DNA of 64,000 nucleotides from Xenorhabdus beddingii (lineage in GTDB: Bacteria; Pseudomonadota; Gammaproteobacteria; Enterobacterales; Enterobacteriaceae), in contig NZ_MUBK01000010.1 in assembly GCF_002127545.1 (NCBI RefSeq), positions 1 to 64,000 of the forward strand, read 5' to 3'. Every line of letters starts with the position of its first letter. The first letter of the stretch is position 1. The position numbers and the translations under genes were made by a program. Shown piece by piece: positions 1 to 9,033 of this stretch. The notes beneath the pieces were generated by a model that ran no database searches, was not told the DNA's origin, and saw only the letters and a program-made list of their open reading frames with translations.

Positions 1-55
1 TTGAATGAACTCCTTCCCTGGTCAGATAATCCTTTCAGTTAAAAATCCCCCATTT

Positions 56-1111
56 TTAGTGTTGGTTGGTAAAGCAAGGTGAGATGACCGGATGCTTACG
101 TTGCTGCGCCTCACCGGGCTGTTGCACGGTCTGGATATCACGCAGCCGGAACAGCCGCACCGATCCCCCCAGCGGCAGGGGATAACAGTGATGGTCGGCG
201 TCCAGCGGGACGGGCGGACTGGTCAGGGCGTCCAACTGAATGGCCGGTACACAGCCCAGCATAAAGGCGTCACTGACCTCATCCATCGGCAGTTCACCCT
301 TAAAACGAAAAATCAGCTCAAAGCTGCCGTCCGCATTTAACGGCACGTCAAGGCAACCGTCGCGGATATTCACGGTCATAAAGTTATAAAGGTGGGGCAG
401 CGCATAATATTCCACCAGCGGTTGCAGGCCGGCATAGGCGTTTTTTTCCACCGGCAGCACCGGCGTAGTGAACAGGTTTTGCCAGCCGTCGGGAAAACAG
501 CGGAGTCTTCGCTGTTCGCCCCGGGTTCTCAGGTTGACCTCACAGATGTGCACATCCAGCCACAGGCTCAACTGCGCCGCTTTTTCCGCGTCGGTACCGA
601 GGAAAAACGTCAATGGCCCGCTTTTCCAGACGGGGCCGGCTTCCCCGGTCTGGCACAGGGTCAGGATGATTTCACTGTGGGTGCCGGTTTTTTTCACCGT
701 GCGATCCCGCACGACTAACGGTTCGATATGCAGGGGACGGCAGGTTTTAAAGGTGAGCCACTGGCCATCGAGGTGGGCTGAAACCGACGTACTGGCCGGA
801 ATATCGACGGCGCCCTGATGCTCCCCCCTGGTGGGGTAAAACTGCACCACCGTGGTGGGCGGAAGGGGAGACAGGGCCAGCGGCCAGATGCGGGACAAGA
901 TACCGTGGGTCATTTCGGGGAATTCATCCTCCACTTTATCCCGCAGGTTGGAGGTCAGCAGGGCAAAGCCCTGAAAGATCCGTTCAATATCCGGGTCATG
1001 GGGCGTGTCCAGAAAATCCGCCAGATGCGGGGATGCTTTCGCCACCCGCCGCGCCAGCTCCCGCAGGTAGGCCAGTTCTTGCAGGTACAGCGATTCTTTT
1101 TTGTTTTGCAT
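56..1111 (-). pseudogene. tssF: Truncated type VI secretion baseplate protein TssF (VasA/ImpG)
   Basis: The 351-residue product begins like a normal TssF: an acidic, Leu-rich start (ESLYLQELAYLRELA), then the conserved DPDIERIFQGFALL and a region resembling LEDEFPE (here VEDEFPEMTHGILSRIWP). TssF is a structural subunit of the T6SS baseplate and is usually about 580-620 residues. Here the reading frame stops after an unrelated tail (CFTNQH), so roughly the last 40 percent is missing. No tssE, tssG or other T6SS gene is next to it, and the upstream 440 bp hold a long hairpin and a repeat element instead of an operon partner. Family identity is from sequence resemblance; loss of function is inferred from the truncation and isolation. 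Confidence 0.75.
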
Positions 1112-1352
1112 TATGTTTTTTTCTAATGTATGGATTGATAATTAATCGGCAATTTATAGATAAAATGTATGTAAAATATATACTCAATCAGTGGAGACGG
1201 TTTATTGTACATAAATATCAATAAAATTAATTAATCAATTAAATCCCATTTTTGTCTGATTTTGGCGGAATGTGGGGGAATGAGCAGAATTTGTATGGGC
1301 ATTCAGGGAAAAATGCGGATGACGGGAACAGCCACGGTTTGACTGGGGTGAG

Positions 1353-1392
1353 TGTAGCCAACAAAGAGGCAACTTGAAGTATGACGGGTATA
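1353..1392 (-). repeat. Palindromic intergenic repeat, copy 1 (CTTCAAGTTGC family)
   Basis: Read on the minus strand, this stretch starts ATACCCGTCATACTTCAAGT and continues TGC...CTTTGTTGGCT. It shares the core TTCAAGTTGC-N-CTTTGTTGGCT with the element at 35041 and is related to the one at 38752. This copy is less symmetrical than the other two, as if the right arm has decayed. It is probably a REP- or MITE-like element of the lineage. Confidence 0.55.
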
Positions 1393-1468
1393 ACACCTAG
1401 TGCAGACTGTTCTCGATGCACTAATGATTACGTACCGAAGTGTCCGGATTTATTCAAGCACAACAATT

Positions 1469-1507
1469 GAGCCTGTATTGCATTTTGTGTAAATGCAATA
1501 CAGGCTC
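1469..1507. repeat. Perfect 17-bp inverted repeat, 5-nt loop
   Basis: GAGCCTGTATTGCATTT is followed by a TGTGT loop and by its exact complement, giving 17 uninterrupted base pairs. Neither strand carries a T-tract after the stem, so it is not a classical intrinsic terminator. It lies about 40 bp past the tetR stop codon and could slow polymerase or protect the 3' end of that transcript. It could also be a folded-back remnant of a mobile element end. Confidence 0.75.
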
Positions 1508-1548
1508 GCTAGTGTCTATCATCTACACTAGCATATTGTTTTCACTCG

Positions 1549-2136
1549 TTATGGTGGTGATGCCAAACGACGAGCAGCTTCAACGACAGAGGCTCTGCGT
1601 CTGGCCCGTTCTTGCTGACTATCAGAACCCGTTAGCATACGCGCCACCTGAGGGACAGCCGACCACCAGCCAGCCAATGCCAACACGAGAAATATCAGAT
1701 GGTCGGGTTCTAGGGTTCGTGTAACCGTACCTTGACGTTGACCATCAACGACAGCCTGAATTTTGTCGCCATAATATTCACGTCGCTGCTTTTCATCCGG
1801 CACTTCACCGTCGAAAATCAGTCCTTCCCAACGCATAAGACGGCTAAGTTCAGGGTGCTCGCAGTGGTAGTCATAAGCTCTACCAGCATATTCCCCTATG
1901 TCTTCAACTGCGAAAGACATGATGGGGACTGCCTGCGCGACTTTAGCGAGTTCTCTACGCAACACGGCCGAGAACAGTGCTCGTTTATCACCAAAGTAAT
2001 TATAAATACGTTCTTTATTGACTCCGGCTGACTTAGCAATCTTTTCGATCGTCGTACCATCAGGCCCGAGTCGGGCAAACTCGACTACTGCTGCTTCCAA
2101 AATCTTACGCTTTGTTCCTTCGGTATCCCAAGCCAT
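1549..2136 (-). CDS. TetR/AcrR family transcriptional regulator
   Basis: The product has the TetR N-terminal helix-turn-helix: KRKILEAAVVEFARLG, then TTIEKIAKSAGVNKERIYNYFGDK, where the recognition helix ends in the typical YNYFGDKRALF. The C-terminal half is a helical ligand-binding domain with no family I can name. An ATG at 2136 is preferred over a GTG at 2145 because GAGAAAG lies about 8 nt upstream of it. The gene diverges from a decayed SDR-MFS pair, and a TCCAAC-N6-GTTGGA palindrome lies between them, so it probably repressed those genes. The regulator is intact while its presumed targets are broken. Confidence 0.85.
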   Translation of the reverse strand: MAWDTEGTKRKILEAAVVEFARLGPDGTTIEKIAKSAGVNKERIYNYFGDKRALFSAVLRRELAKVAQAVPIMSFAVEDIGEYAGRAYDYHCEHPELSRLMRWEGLIFDGEVPDEKQRREYYGDKIQAVVDGQRQGTVTRTLEPDHLIFLVLALAGWWSAVPQVARMLTGSDSQQERARRRASVVEAARRLASPP

Positions 2137-2160
2137 CGTGCACACTTTCTCATCTATCAG

Positions 2161-2212
2161 TTGTTGTCGTCATTAAAAGCATACTATAATCAAATCCAAC
2201 GTTATGGTTGGA
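2161..2212 (+). promoter_or_regulatory. Candidate promoter and TetR operator
   Basis: A TTGTTG (2161-2166) and a perfect TATAAT (2185-2190) are 18 bp apart on the plus strand. The expected start point falls in the palindrome TCCAAC-GTTATG-GTTGGA (2195-2212). That placement is typical of a TetR operator that blocks initiation of the divergent target. The box and palindrome are visible in the sequence; the regulator-operator pairing is inferred from position. Confidence 0.5.
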
Positions 2213-2221
2213 AATTAAATT

Positions 2222-2401
2222 ATGAAGTACACCATACTAATTTGTGGTTATCCCGCAGTGGCTTGTCGTTTTGGTAAGGCAGGACAGATCGTACCGGAAG
2301 ATATCGCCGAACAATTCTGGAAGCGGTATATAACACGTCAAATTCCTCCCATCATTTTCGGTTCAACAAGGCCAGTATCGGAGACAGCAACTCATGCATA
2401 A
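2222..2401 (+). pseudogene. Internally deleted short-chain dehydrogenase remnant
   Basis: A 59-codon frame begins MKYTILICGYPAVACRFGKAG, resembling the start of a classical SDR (ILICGYGPGIS-AVARRFGKEG) but lacking the GxGxxG residues. It runs directly into QIVPEDIAEQFWKRY, which resembles the C-terminal end of the same family. A single internal deletion of most of the gene would explain this. Its stop overlaps the start of the MFS remnant at 2394. The family call rests on two short similarities only. Confidence 0.4.
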
Positions 2402-3008
2402 CCAAGCTCATCACATAGGAAAACGTAATGGTACAGGAAACCAGTCAGCATCATTTGATCAGACTCACACCGCAAACCGTAATGTTGTTGTTTTGCTCGC
2501 TGTTATCGCCCTGTTTGTTCTGGCACAGCTCTATTTAGCAATCCCTTTGTTCGCACACGTTGGTCCAGACCAAGTCATTTTGCTGCGCTTAATCGGGCTA
2601 CCCGGTATGTTTGCGGCTCTGCTGGTTGGGCCACTTTCTGCCCGATTGAGTATGCCGATTGTCGCGATTATGGGTTACGTCACTGCGGCATTAGGTCTGA
2701 TACTGGAAGCCGTGTTATCACAATTCCTGATTGGTATTGCTGCCAGTAGCTTGATTTTTGTCACGGGGATCGCTCTTGCCGTACCGGCAATGATCACTCA
2801 ATTTGGCGCTATAGCCGTCTCTAATCGTGGCGCTGGCATGGCTTTAAATGGGTTTATTCTGTTCATTGGTGCCAGTATCGGCCCACTTATTGCAACAGGA
2901 GTACCTGATTTTGTCACATTGTTAGTTGGAACAGCATTGATGCTTCTTTTGGTCACTTTCTGCATTGCAGGCAGTGCATCGCTTATATCATCCTTGAAGA
3001 AGCCATAG
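2394..3008 (+). pseudogene. Internally deleted MFS transporter
   Basis: The product is 204 residues, about half of a normal 12-helix MFS carrier. A polar N-terminus is followed by one TM1-like helix (VVVLLAVIALFVLAQLYLAI). The chain then jumps to what looks like the C-terminal half: GPLSARLSMPIVAIMGY (the loop-8/9 variant of motif A) and four further helices. It is best explained as an efflux gene that lost its middle section, as the adjacent SDR did. It ends in frame with a lysine-rich tail and may still be translated, but a half-carrier is unlikely to work. Confidence 0.55.
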
Positions 3009-3410
3009 AACTCGCGATCCCCGGTTTTGGTTACTCGACGCAAACTCAGTCGCCCAGCCACAGGCCGTAGCAACGCTCTTCTACAACCAACGCCGGACAA
3101 TGCGTAATTCAAAACCATCGCACCGACAAATCAGGCCTAACATCCCTGAACGTTTTTTTCGGGGATAGTGTCAGATATTTTTCAACAAAGGTGCGATGGC
3201 AAACCTGACCGATGTCTTGACAGAATCAGTCAAAGCAGCCTTACGAAGCGGGTTGTAAAAGGGGCGGTAACCGATATGACGTTTTTTCTCCGGACAAAAA
3301 CCGTTGTTCGTATATTCAATCCGTTGATGACCTTGCCGTAAATCTTGCTGCGGAACCAACACACGGCGGGTGACCCAACCGTGGTTGATCGGCTAATGGA
3401 AACCAACCAC
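3009..3410. other. Gene-free spacer, probable decayed sequence
   Basis: No gene is supported here. A 63-codon frame on the minus strand (3171-3362) and short plus-strand frames exist, but none has a family I recognise or a good ribosome binding site. The flanking genes are convergent (MFS remnant and amine oxidase). A short imperfect hairpin with T-runs, near 3139-3165 (CCCTGAACG-TTTTTTTCGGGG), could act as a weak terminator. Confidence 0.4.
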
Positions 3411-4952
3411 TCAGAACGAAACCATATCTGCCGGATTAAATAGGCTTTTTACTCCCAGAGTACCTTTAATCAATGGGATAGCCATCGGAGATAGATAGGA
3501 ACCCAGCGGAATATTCAAGTGGTCGATGCGGGTCAACATAGCAAAGTCGTGGTTGCGTCCGGTGAGATCGTCGCTGATGGCTTTGCCAATACGTACAGTC
3601 TGCGCCACTCCATGACCGCTCCAGCCATGCACCATATACACCGGGACACTGTCTCCACTTTTGCGGGCATCGGTGGCGCCATTCAGTGTCAGATCGCTGA
3701 TCCCACCCCAAGAGTATTCCAGTTCGGGATTTTCCAGAGATGGGAACACGGTTTTGATACGACCCAGTAAATAATTGTTCACATCACGCGGTGACCAAGA
3801 GTTCCCTGTGCCCTGCCCGCCGAACAGCAGGCGGTTATCACGCACCGCGCGATAATAGTCTATTTGTAGCTGGGTATCGTAAACGGGCAGATCTGACGGG
3901 ATCAACGCTTTGATATCCATGGGCAACGGTGGAGTGACCGCTACATAAGTGAAAAAAGGCACGGTAGTAGAGGGGCCGGAGATAAACTCATCGGTAGAGC
4001 CATGCACTCCCAGTACCACAGCTTTACTTGCCCTGATAACTCCCCGCTCAGTTTCTATCACCGTGTGGTTGACATCCTGCCTGATGCTCTTCACTTTCGT
4101 ACTGTCATAGACTCGTCCACCCAGTCTGGCAAAACCATAAACCAAGCCTCGCAGTAACGCCAGAGGCTGAACCTGTCCACCCATGCTGTCGATATTGGCA
4201 CCATGATAGAGACTCGAACGCACATATTCTTCCTGCAATTCGTGTGGCCCAATCACTTTCACCGCCGTATCTCCCAACTGGCATCGGGCATCGGCATCAG
4301 CCACCAATGGCCCCATGTGACCCGGGTGGATCGCCGCAGTAATATGACCGTATTTGCGGTCGCATTCAAAACCGTAATGCTCCCGAAGCTCATCCACAAG
4401 ATCCATCGCTTCAACGGATGTAAAACGCCATAAACGTTTGGCCTCATCGGGTGAGAATCTCTCCAGTATGGTTTCAGCTCCCCAGCGGGCAATACCGGGG
4501 GTCATCTGCCCCCCATTACGGCCAGAAGCTCCTGAACCGATATTATCCTTTTCGACCAAAATCACATCCACACCGGCTTCGGCAAGATGCAGCGCCGTGG
4601 AAGCCCCCAGCAACCCGCCGCCAATGACGACAACTTCACAGCTCTGGTCTCTGGAAAAACCGCCAAAAGCCGGCCAATCCGCCAGGGCGGCCTCATAATA
4701 GTTGGCTGGCATAGCCTTGGCAGTAACGTCTCTATGCCAGTTCCAGATACGCGGGTCCAACCCCAACCGGCTGGTTCTGTATTGTGCATCCTGCAACAGC
4801 GTCGGCCGGAAGCGGTCAATATTGACGGACAGCACATTACCCTCAGTTAAAGTCTGGGCGAGCAGCGATGTTGTGGGAAGGATGGAGGAAAGCACTCCCA
4901 CTCCTGTGAGCGTCGCGACAGTAGAGATAAAGTCTCTTCTATTCATTGTCAT
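3411..4952 (-). CDS. Tat-targeted FAD-dependent amine oxidase (DAO/PuuB-like)
   Basis: The product is 513 residues. The first 32 form a twin-arginine signal: NRRDFIS followed by a hydrophobic stretch ending SLLAQ. At about residue 105 comes the FAD-binding beta-alpha-beta motif VVVIGGGLLGASTALHLAEAG, then ILVEKDNIGSGASGRNGGQ, characteristic of the DAO fold and closest in style to gamma-glutamylputrescine oxidase PuuB and glycine/D-amino-acid oxidases. It is last in an operon with 4-aminobutyrate transaminase and an aminobutyraldehyde-type dehydrogenase, so an amine such as putrescine or its glutamyl derivative is a likely substrate. PuuB itself has no signal peptide, so export would be unusual. 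An AAAGGGG 8 nt upstream supports this start. Confidence 0.75.
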   Translation of the reverse strand: MTMNRRDFISTVATLTGVGVLSSILPTTSLLAQTLTEGNVLSVNIDRFRPTLLQDAQYRTSRLGLDPRIWNWHRDVTAKAMPANYYEAALADWPAFGGFSRDQSCEVVVIGGGLLGASTALHLAEAGVDVILVEKDNIGSGASGRNGGQMTPGIARWGAETILERFSPDEAKRLWRFTSVEAMDLVDELREHYGFECDRKYGHITAAIHPGHMGPLVADADARCQLGDTAVKVIGPHELQEEYVRSSLYHGANIDSMGGQVQPLALLRGLVYGFARLGGRVYDSTKVKSIRQDVNHTVIETERGVIRASKAVVLGVHGSTDEFISGPSTTVPFFTYVAVTPPLPMDIKALIPSDLPVYDTQLQIDYYRAVRDNRLLFGGQGTGNSWSPRDVNNYLLGRIKTVFPSLENPELEYSWGGISDLTLNGATDARKSGDSVPVYMVHGWSGHGVAQTVRIGKAISDDLTGRNHDFAMLTRIDHLNIPLGSYLSPMAIPLIKGTLGVKSLFNPADMVSF

Positions 4953-4978
4953 TTCAGAACCCCTTTAATGACCTGAAA

Positions 4979-5377
4979 TCACCCATTAGCCTGACCTGAG
5001 ATATTTTCCTGTGAGTGAATCCGGTTCTCTGAACTGTATTTATTATTGCCAACCTGCCCTTTCAGAGCCGCGAGAGCCAGTAGGATAACATTGCCGACAA
5101 ACGGGATAAGATGTAACAGTAACCACCAGCCACTATAGTTAATATCGTGCAGGCGGCGGGCAGTTACCGCCAGCGCGGGTAAAAATGTGAGCAGAAGATA
5201 GATGGCGCTGAACCACCCCATATAAACTTCGGGATTGGCCACCGCAAACAACCTTTCCAAGAAAGAAATGATAAGAACTGCCAGGATCTGAAACAGAACG
5301 AAATACCAGAACTCCTTACGCCGGGCTCGTCCCCTGAAACAGGTATAATTCTTCAACACATTTAAATACCAGTACAT
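4979..5377 (-). CDS. DUF805 family inner-membrane protein
   Basis: This 132-residue protein has the DUF805 hallmarks: the start YLNVLKNYTCFRGRARRKEFWYFVLF, where the RGRxxRKEFW segment precedes the first helix, and the later TARRLHDINYSGWWLLLHLIPFVG. About four hydrophobic helices are visible, with a polar C-terminal tail. The family (E. coli YhaH/YhaI) has no defined biochemical function. It lies 42 bp after gabT and 26 bp before the amine oxidase on the same strand, so it is co-transcribed with amine catabolism genes and might help membrane passage or assembly; that role is only a guess. Confidence 0.85.
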   Translation of the reverse strand: MYWYLNVLKNYTCFRGRARRKEFWYFVLFQILAVLIISFLERLFAVANPEVYMGWFSAIYLLLTFLPALAVTARRLHDINYSGWWLLLHLIPFVGNVILLALAALKGQVGNNKYSSENRIHSQENISGQANG

Positions 5378-5419
5378 TATTGTCCTCTCCTGTGAACCAG
5401 TGACAACTTAACTAAATCA

Positions 5420-6706
5420 TCACGTCCTCTCTTTACCATTCAGATCGAGCAGCACAGATCCCAGAATGTTAAGCGCCTCGTCAAAAACATCATCTTGTAT
5501 AGTCAGTGGTGGCAGGAAACGGATCACATTGCCATGTACACCGCACGTCAACAGAATCAGGCCACGTTCCAGTGCTTTCTGACGCACCGCGTTGGTAAAG
5601 CCGGCGTCGGGTTCCTGACTCTCCTCACGGTTAAACTCCACGGCAATCATCAGCCCAAGCCCGCGCACGTCGGCGATCTGTGGAACACGCGGCCGCAATT
5701 CATGCAAGCAGTGTTTTAACCGCTCGCCCAACTGCGTCGCACGCGCTGCCAGCTTCTCTTCTTCGATCACATCCAGCACCGCATGACCCGCCGCAATCGC
5801 CACCGGATTACCGCCATAAGTTCCCCCCAAACCACCCGGCACCACAGCGTCCATTAGCTCTGCCCGTCCTGTTACCGCCGCCAGCGGCAATCCCCCTGCC
5901 AGACCTTTTGCCATCGTGGTCAGATCAGCGGCAACCTCATGATGTTCCATGGCAAACAGTTTGCCCGTCCGGGCGAAACCTGTCTGGATCTCATCAGCAA
6001 TGAGGACAATGCCGAAGCGATCGGCAATTTCGCGTAGGGATTTGAGCAGTTCAGGAGGCGCGGGGTAGAACCCACCCTCTCCCTGTACAGGTTCTATGAT
6101 GATGGCCGCGATGCGCGTGGGATCAATATCGGTTTTGAAGAGATTCCCCAGTGCGTCCAGCGTCTGTTTCACGCTGATACCGTGCAGCTCTACCGGAAAC
6201 GGGACTCGATAAACGTCGCCAACCAGCGGGCCGAATCCCATTTTGTATGGCGCCACTTTGCCGGTTAATGACATACCGAGGAAAGTACGCCCATGAAAAG
6301 CGCCGCTGAAAGCGACCACGCCACTGCGCCCGGTTGCTGCTCGCGCAATCTTGACGGCATTTTCTACTGCCTCAGCCCCTGTGGTCACAAAAACGGTTTT
6401 CTTCACAAAATTACCCGGCACCAAGCGGTTCAGTCGTTCGGCCAGCGCGACATAATTTTCATAAGGCACGACCTGATGACAAGTATGGGTAAACTGTTCC
6501 AATTGATCTCTGGCTGCGGCAATGACGCGCGGGTGGCAGTGACCGGTATTCACCACAGCGATACCCGCAGCAAAGTCAATATAGCGTTGCCCCTCAACAT
6601 CCCAGATTTCCGCATTTTTCGCGCGTTCAGCATAGACTTGCGTGGTCACGCCAACGCCTTTGGCAATAGCCGCGCTGCGCCTTTTAGCTAACATAGATCC
6701 AGTCAT
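5420..6706 (-). CDS. gabT: 4-aminobutyrate aminotransferase
   Basis: At 428 residues this is a full-length class III PLP aminotransferase. Conserved landmarks are YIDFAAGIAVVNTGHCHPRV near residue 45, FHGRTFLGMSLTGK, IIIEPVQGEGGFYPAP, the aspartate motif LIADEIQTGFARTGK, and the PLP lysine in TTMAKGLAGGLPLAAVTGR. It moves the amino group of GABA to 2-oxoglutarate, giving succinate semialdehyde and glutamate. AGGAG lies 9 nt before the ATG. It sits between the SnoaL-like and DUF805 genes in the amine-catabolism operon. The succinate-semialdehyde dehydrogenase that would complete the route is not beside it; a gabD-like gene is in the hpa operon at the right edge. Confidence 0.93.
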   Translation of the reverse strand: MTGSMLAKRRSAAIAKGVGVTTQVYAERAKNAEIWDVEGQRYIDFAAGIAVVNTGHCHPRVIAAARDQLEQFTHTCHQVVPYENYVALAERLNRLVPGNFVKKTVFVTTGAEAVENAVKIARAATGRSGVVAFSGAFHGRTFLGMSLTGKVAPYKMGFGPLVGDVYRVPFPVELHGISVKQTLDALGNLFKTDIDPTRIAAIIIEPVQGEGGFYPAPPELLKSLREIADRFGIVLIADEIQTGFARTGKLFAMEHHEVAADLTTMAKGLAGGLPLAAVTGRAELMDAVVPGGLGGTYGGNPVAIAAGHAVLDVIEEEKLAARATQLGERLKHCLHELRPRVPQIADVRGLGLMIAVEFNREESQEPDAGFTNAVRQKALERGLILLTCGVHGNVIRFLPPLTIQDDVFDEALNILGSVLLDLNGKERT

Positions 6707-6813
6707 AAGTAAAAACTCCTGAGAAATCGGAATAAGTCGGCTTCAGCAGATAAAAACCTTGTGTGTTCCTGATTGAAATAACACAAAATTTCAGCATGTC
6801 TGCATCAACAACA

Positions 6814-7587
6814 CTAAAAAATACCGTGAGGATGCAACGCTTGCGTATCCTCCGGCACTGGGGAGATAGCATCCCAAAGTTCAACCACTTTGCCGTTCTC
6901 GACACGCCATAGCTCAAAGTAGCTGTGACGTGCTCCGGCAATGCTTCCCTCCGAATGGGTCAGAACAAACTGCCCGTCGGCAACTGTTCGGTGGATTTTG
7001 GCATAATGCAGACCTTGCCCTTCCTCCTTCAATTGCTTGAGAAACGCAATGACCGCCGCCGTACCATCAGGAATATCGGGGCTGTGCTGGCGAAACTTCT
7101 CACCATTGGTGTAATTTCCAAACTCATCATAGTGTTCTTCGATCAGGGCGCGCGTGAAAAAGTTAACCACCCGTTCGCGGTTCTTCTCCCTGTCATGGCC
7201 TGGGTCCGTTTCAGTCGGGCCATCTAACTGAGTTCGGCCACTGGCGTTGGGCGCAGACTCCGGCACTAAGCCGTCCCAATGTTCCACAATTAAGCCATCG
7301 GCAACCCGGTACAGATCGAACCCCACCAATGGCTGATCGTCTAACCCGGTAAAACGGCCGTGGATAGCAACCAAGTCACCGTCCTGTAGTACGCGATAAG
7401 TTTCATGGTGCAGTTCAGGATGAGTCAGGACCAGCTCACGCAGTCCGGCAAGGCCCTCTTTGACCAACGGCGAATGCTCGATAAAATTCGGCGCAAAATA
7501 ACGCTCAAGCGTCCCCACATCACGATGAGTAAACAGCCCGTGGTGCGCGTGCAACACCCAGTCGCGCGAAGATCTATTTTGATTCAT
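6814..7587 (-). CDS. Tandem SnoaL-like (NTF2-fold) protein
   Basis: The 257 residues form two copies of the SnoaL-like polyketide-cyclase/NTF2 fold. The first (about 1-115) contains LERYFAPNFIEHSPLV and VAIHGRFTG...FDLYRVADGLIVEHWDGL. The second (about 130-257) contains FRQHSPDIPDGTAAVIAFLKQL and FVLTHSEGSI...YFELWRVENGKVVELWDAIS. Each ends with the family's ELWRV-G-I/V-EHWD strand pair. Family members bind or isomerise small hydrophobic molecules, and many have no known substrate. It sits between the aldehyde dehydrogenase and gabT on the same strand, so a role with an amine-derived intermediate is possible but unproven. AGGA lies 8 nt upstream of the start. Confidence 0.8.
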   Translation of the reverse strand: MNQNRSSRDWVLHAHHGLFTHRDVGTLERYFAPNFIEHSPLVKEGLAGLRELVLTHPELHHETYRVLQDGDLVAIHGRFTGLDDQPLVGFDLYRVADGLIVEHWDGLVPESAPNASGRTQLDGPTETDPGHDREKNRERVVNFFTRALIEEHYDEFGNYTNGEKFRQHSPDIPDGTAAVIAFLKQLKEEGQGLHYAKIHRTVADGQFVLTHSEGSIAGARHSYFELWRVENGKVVELWDAISPVPEDTQALHPHGIF

Positions 7588-7602
7588 TATGGGGGTCCTG
7601 TA

Positions 7603-9033
7603 TCAGTCGTTGGAACTCATCACATGTTTAATACGGGTATATTCATCGAAACCATAAGCCGACAGATCTTTACCGTATCCAGAGTCTTTAAAGCCGCCAT
7701 GCGGTGCCTCTGCCGTAAGAGGAATATGGGTGTTAATCCAGACCGTTCCAAAATCAAGCTCACGGGACAGGCGCAACGCACGGCCATGGTCGCGGGTCCA
7801 GACACTGGAAGCCAGCCCATACTTCACATCGTTCGCTTTCTCGATAGCCTCTTGTTCTGTCAGGAACTTCTGCACCGTAATAACAGGGCCAAAAATCTCG
7901 GTCTGAATCATTTCATCGTGTTGTCCCAGACCGGTAATCACCGTCGGTTCAAAGTAATATCCCGGACGATCGGCCTGATGGCCTCCTGTTTCGATACGGG
8001 CATGAGCGGGCAAACGCGCAATAAACCCTTTGACCTGCTCCAACTGACGAATATTATTCAACGGCCCATACAGCGCCTCTTTATCTTCCGGATCACCAAA
8101 ACGGATGGCTTTCACGGCTGCCACCAGTTTAGTCATGAAGATATCGTAAACAGATTCATGTACCAGCACACGTGAAGCGGCCGTGCAATCCTGACCCGCG
8201 TTGAAGAACCCTGCGGTGGCAATGGTTTCCACTGCTTTATCTATATCCGCATCGGCAAAAACAACCACCGGCGCTTTGCCTCCCAACTCCAGATGTGCTC
8301 TGGTGAGATTAGCCGCCGCCGAAGAGGCAACCTGCAAACCCGCACGTACAGAACCGGTGATGGAAACCATAGCCGGCGTTTTGTGTGAAACGACCCGTTC
8401 ACCTGCGCTGGCATTACCCAACACCACGTTGAAAGTGCCGGTAGGGAAGAGCGGAGCGGACAATTCAGCCAGCAACAAAGTACTTTCCGGCGTGGTATCG
8501 CTCGGTTTAAGCACCACGGTATTACCTGCAGCCAGAGCAGGGGCTATCTTCCACACCGCCATCATCAACGGATAGTTCCATGGGGTAACCTGCCCAACCA
8601 CACCCAGCGGTTCACGCCGGATACTGGTCGTCATACCAGAAAGATATTCAGCAGTAGCCCTGCCTTCCAAAAAACGAGCCGCACCAGCGAAAAAGCGGAT
8701 ATGATCCACCGACGTCGCAACTTCCTCGGAGGCAATCAAGTGCTTAAGCTGCCCGGTATTGCGACTTTGCGACTCAATCAGGCGTTCAGCATTTTTTTCT
8801 ACCGTATCAGCCAGCGCTAGCAACGCCTGCTGGCGTTCCGAAGGTGTGCTGCGTCCCCATATTTTAAACGCCGCTTTAGCCGACGCATAAGCATCATCAA
8901 CATCCGCTGCTGTCGCATTAGGAGAACGCGCATAAGATTGACCCGTGACCGGACTTACCAAATCAAAATATTCGGAGCCTTTAGATTCAATATACTGACT
9001 ATTAATAAAATGCCTGAGCGTTGGTATCGACAT
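7603..9033 (-). CDS. Aldehyde dehydrogenase, aminobutyraldehyde type (PatD/YdcW-like)
   Basis: This is a complete 476-residue NAD(P)-dependent aldehyde dehydrogenase. The cofactor-binding segment VGQVTPWNYPLMMAVWKIAPALAAG, the general-base glutamate in LELGGKAP and the nucleophile cysteine in FFNAGQDCTAASR are all present. The sequence style (FINSQYIESKGSEYFDLVSP; GQDCTAASR) fits gamma-aminobutyraldehyde dehydrogenase, which oxidises 4-aminobutanal from putrescine to GABA. It is the first gene of a five-gene minus-strand operon leading to gabT, which supports that substrate. GGGAGGT lies 6 nt upstream of the ATG. Related betaine-aldehyde or phenylacetaldehyde activities cannot be excluded from sequence alone. 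Confidence 0.82.
   Translation of the reverse strand: MSIPTLRHFINSQYIESKGSEYFDLVSPVTGQSYARSPNATAADVDDAYASAKAAFKIWGRSTPSERQQALLALADTVEKNAERLIESQSRNTGQLKHLIASEEVATSVDHIRFFAGAARFLEGRATAEYLSGMTTSIRREPLGVVGQVTPWNYPLMMAVWKIAPALAAGNTVVLKPSDTTPESTLLLAELSAPLFPTGTFNVVLGNASAGERVVSHKTPAMVSITGSVRAGLQVASSAAANLTRAHLELGGKAPVVVFADADIDKAVETIATAGFFNAGQDCTAASRVLVHESVYDIFMTKLVAAVKAIRFGDPEDKEALYGPLNNIRQLEQVKGFIARLPAHARIETGGHQADRPGYYFEPTVITGLGQHDEMIQTEIFGPVITVQKFLTEQEAIEKANDVKYGLASSVWTRDHGRALRLSRELDFGTVWINTHIPLTAEAPHGGFKDSGYGKDLSAYGFDEYTRIKHVMSSND

Larger units (their letters stand above)
1112..1548. other. Gene-free spacer between tssF remnant and tetR
   Basis: No convincing gene is seen. The spacer holds one copy of the CTTCAAGTTGC palindromic repeat family and a perfect 17-bp hairpin, both listed separately. 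The part next to tssF is AT-rich, and 1240-1350 is more GC-rich without a recognisable coding pattern. Confidence 0.5.

Noticed and set aside
1239-1421. 60-codon minus-strand frame upstream of tssF
   Set aside because: It covers the palindromic repeat and shows no protein-like conservation.
3171-3362. 63-codon frame on the minus strand
   Set aside because: No family resemblance, no ribosome binding site, and it lies in what looks like decayed spacer.
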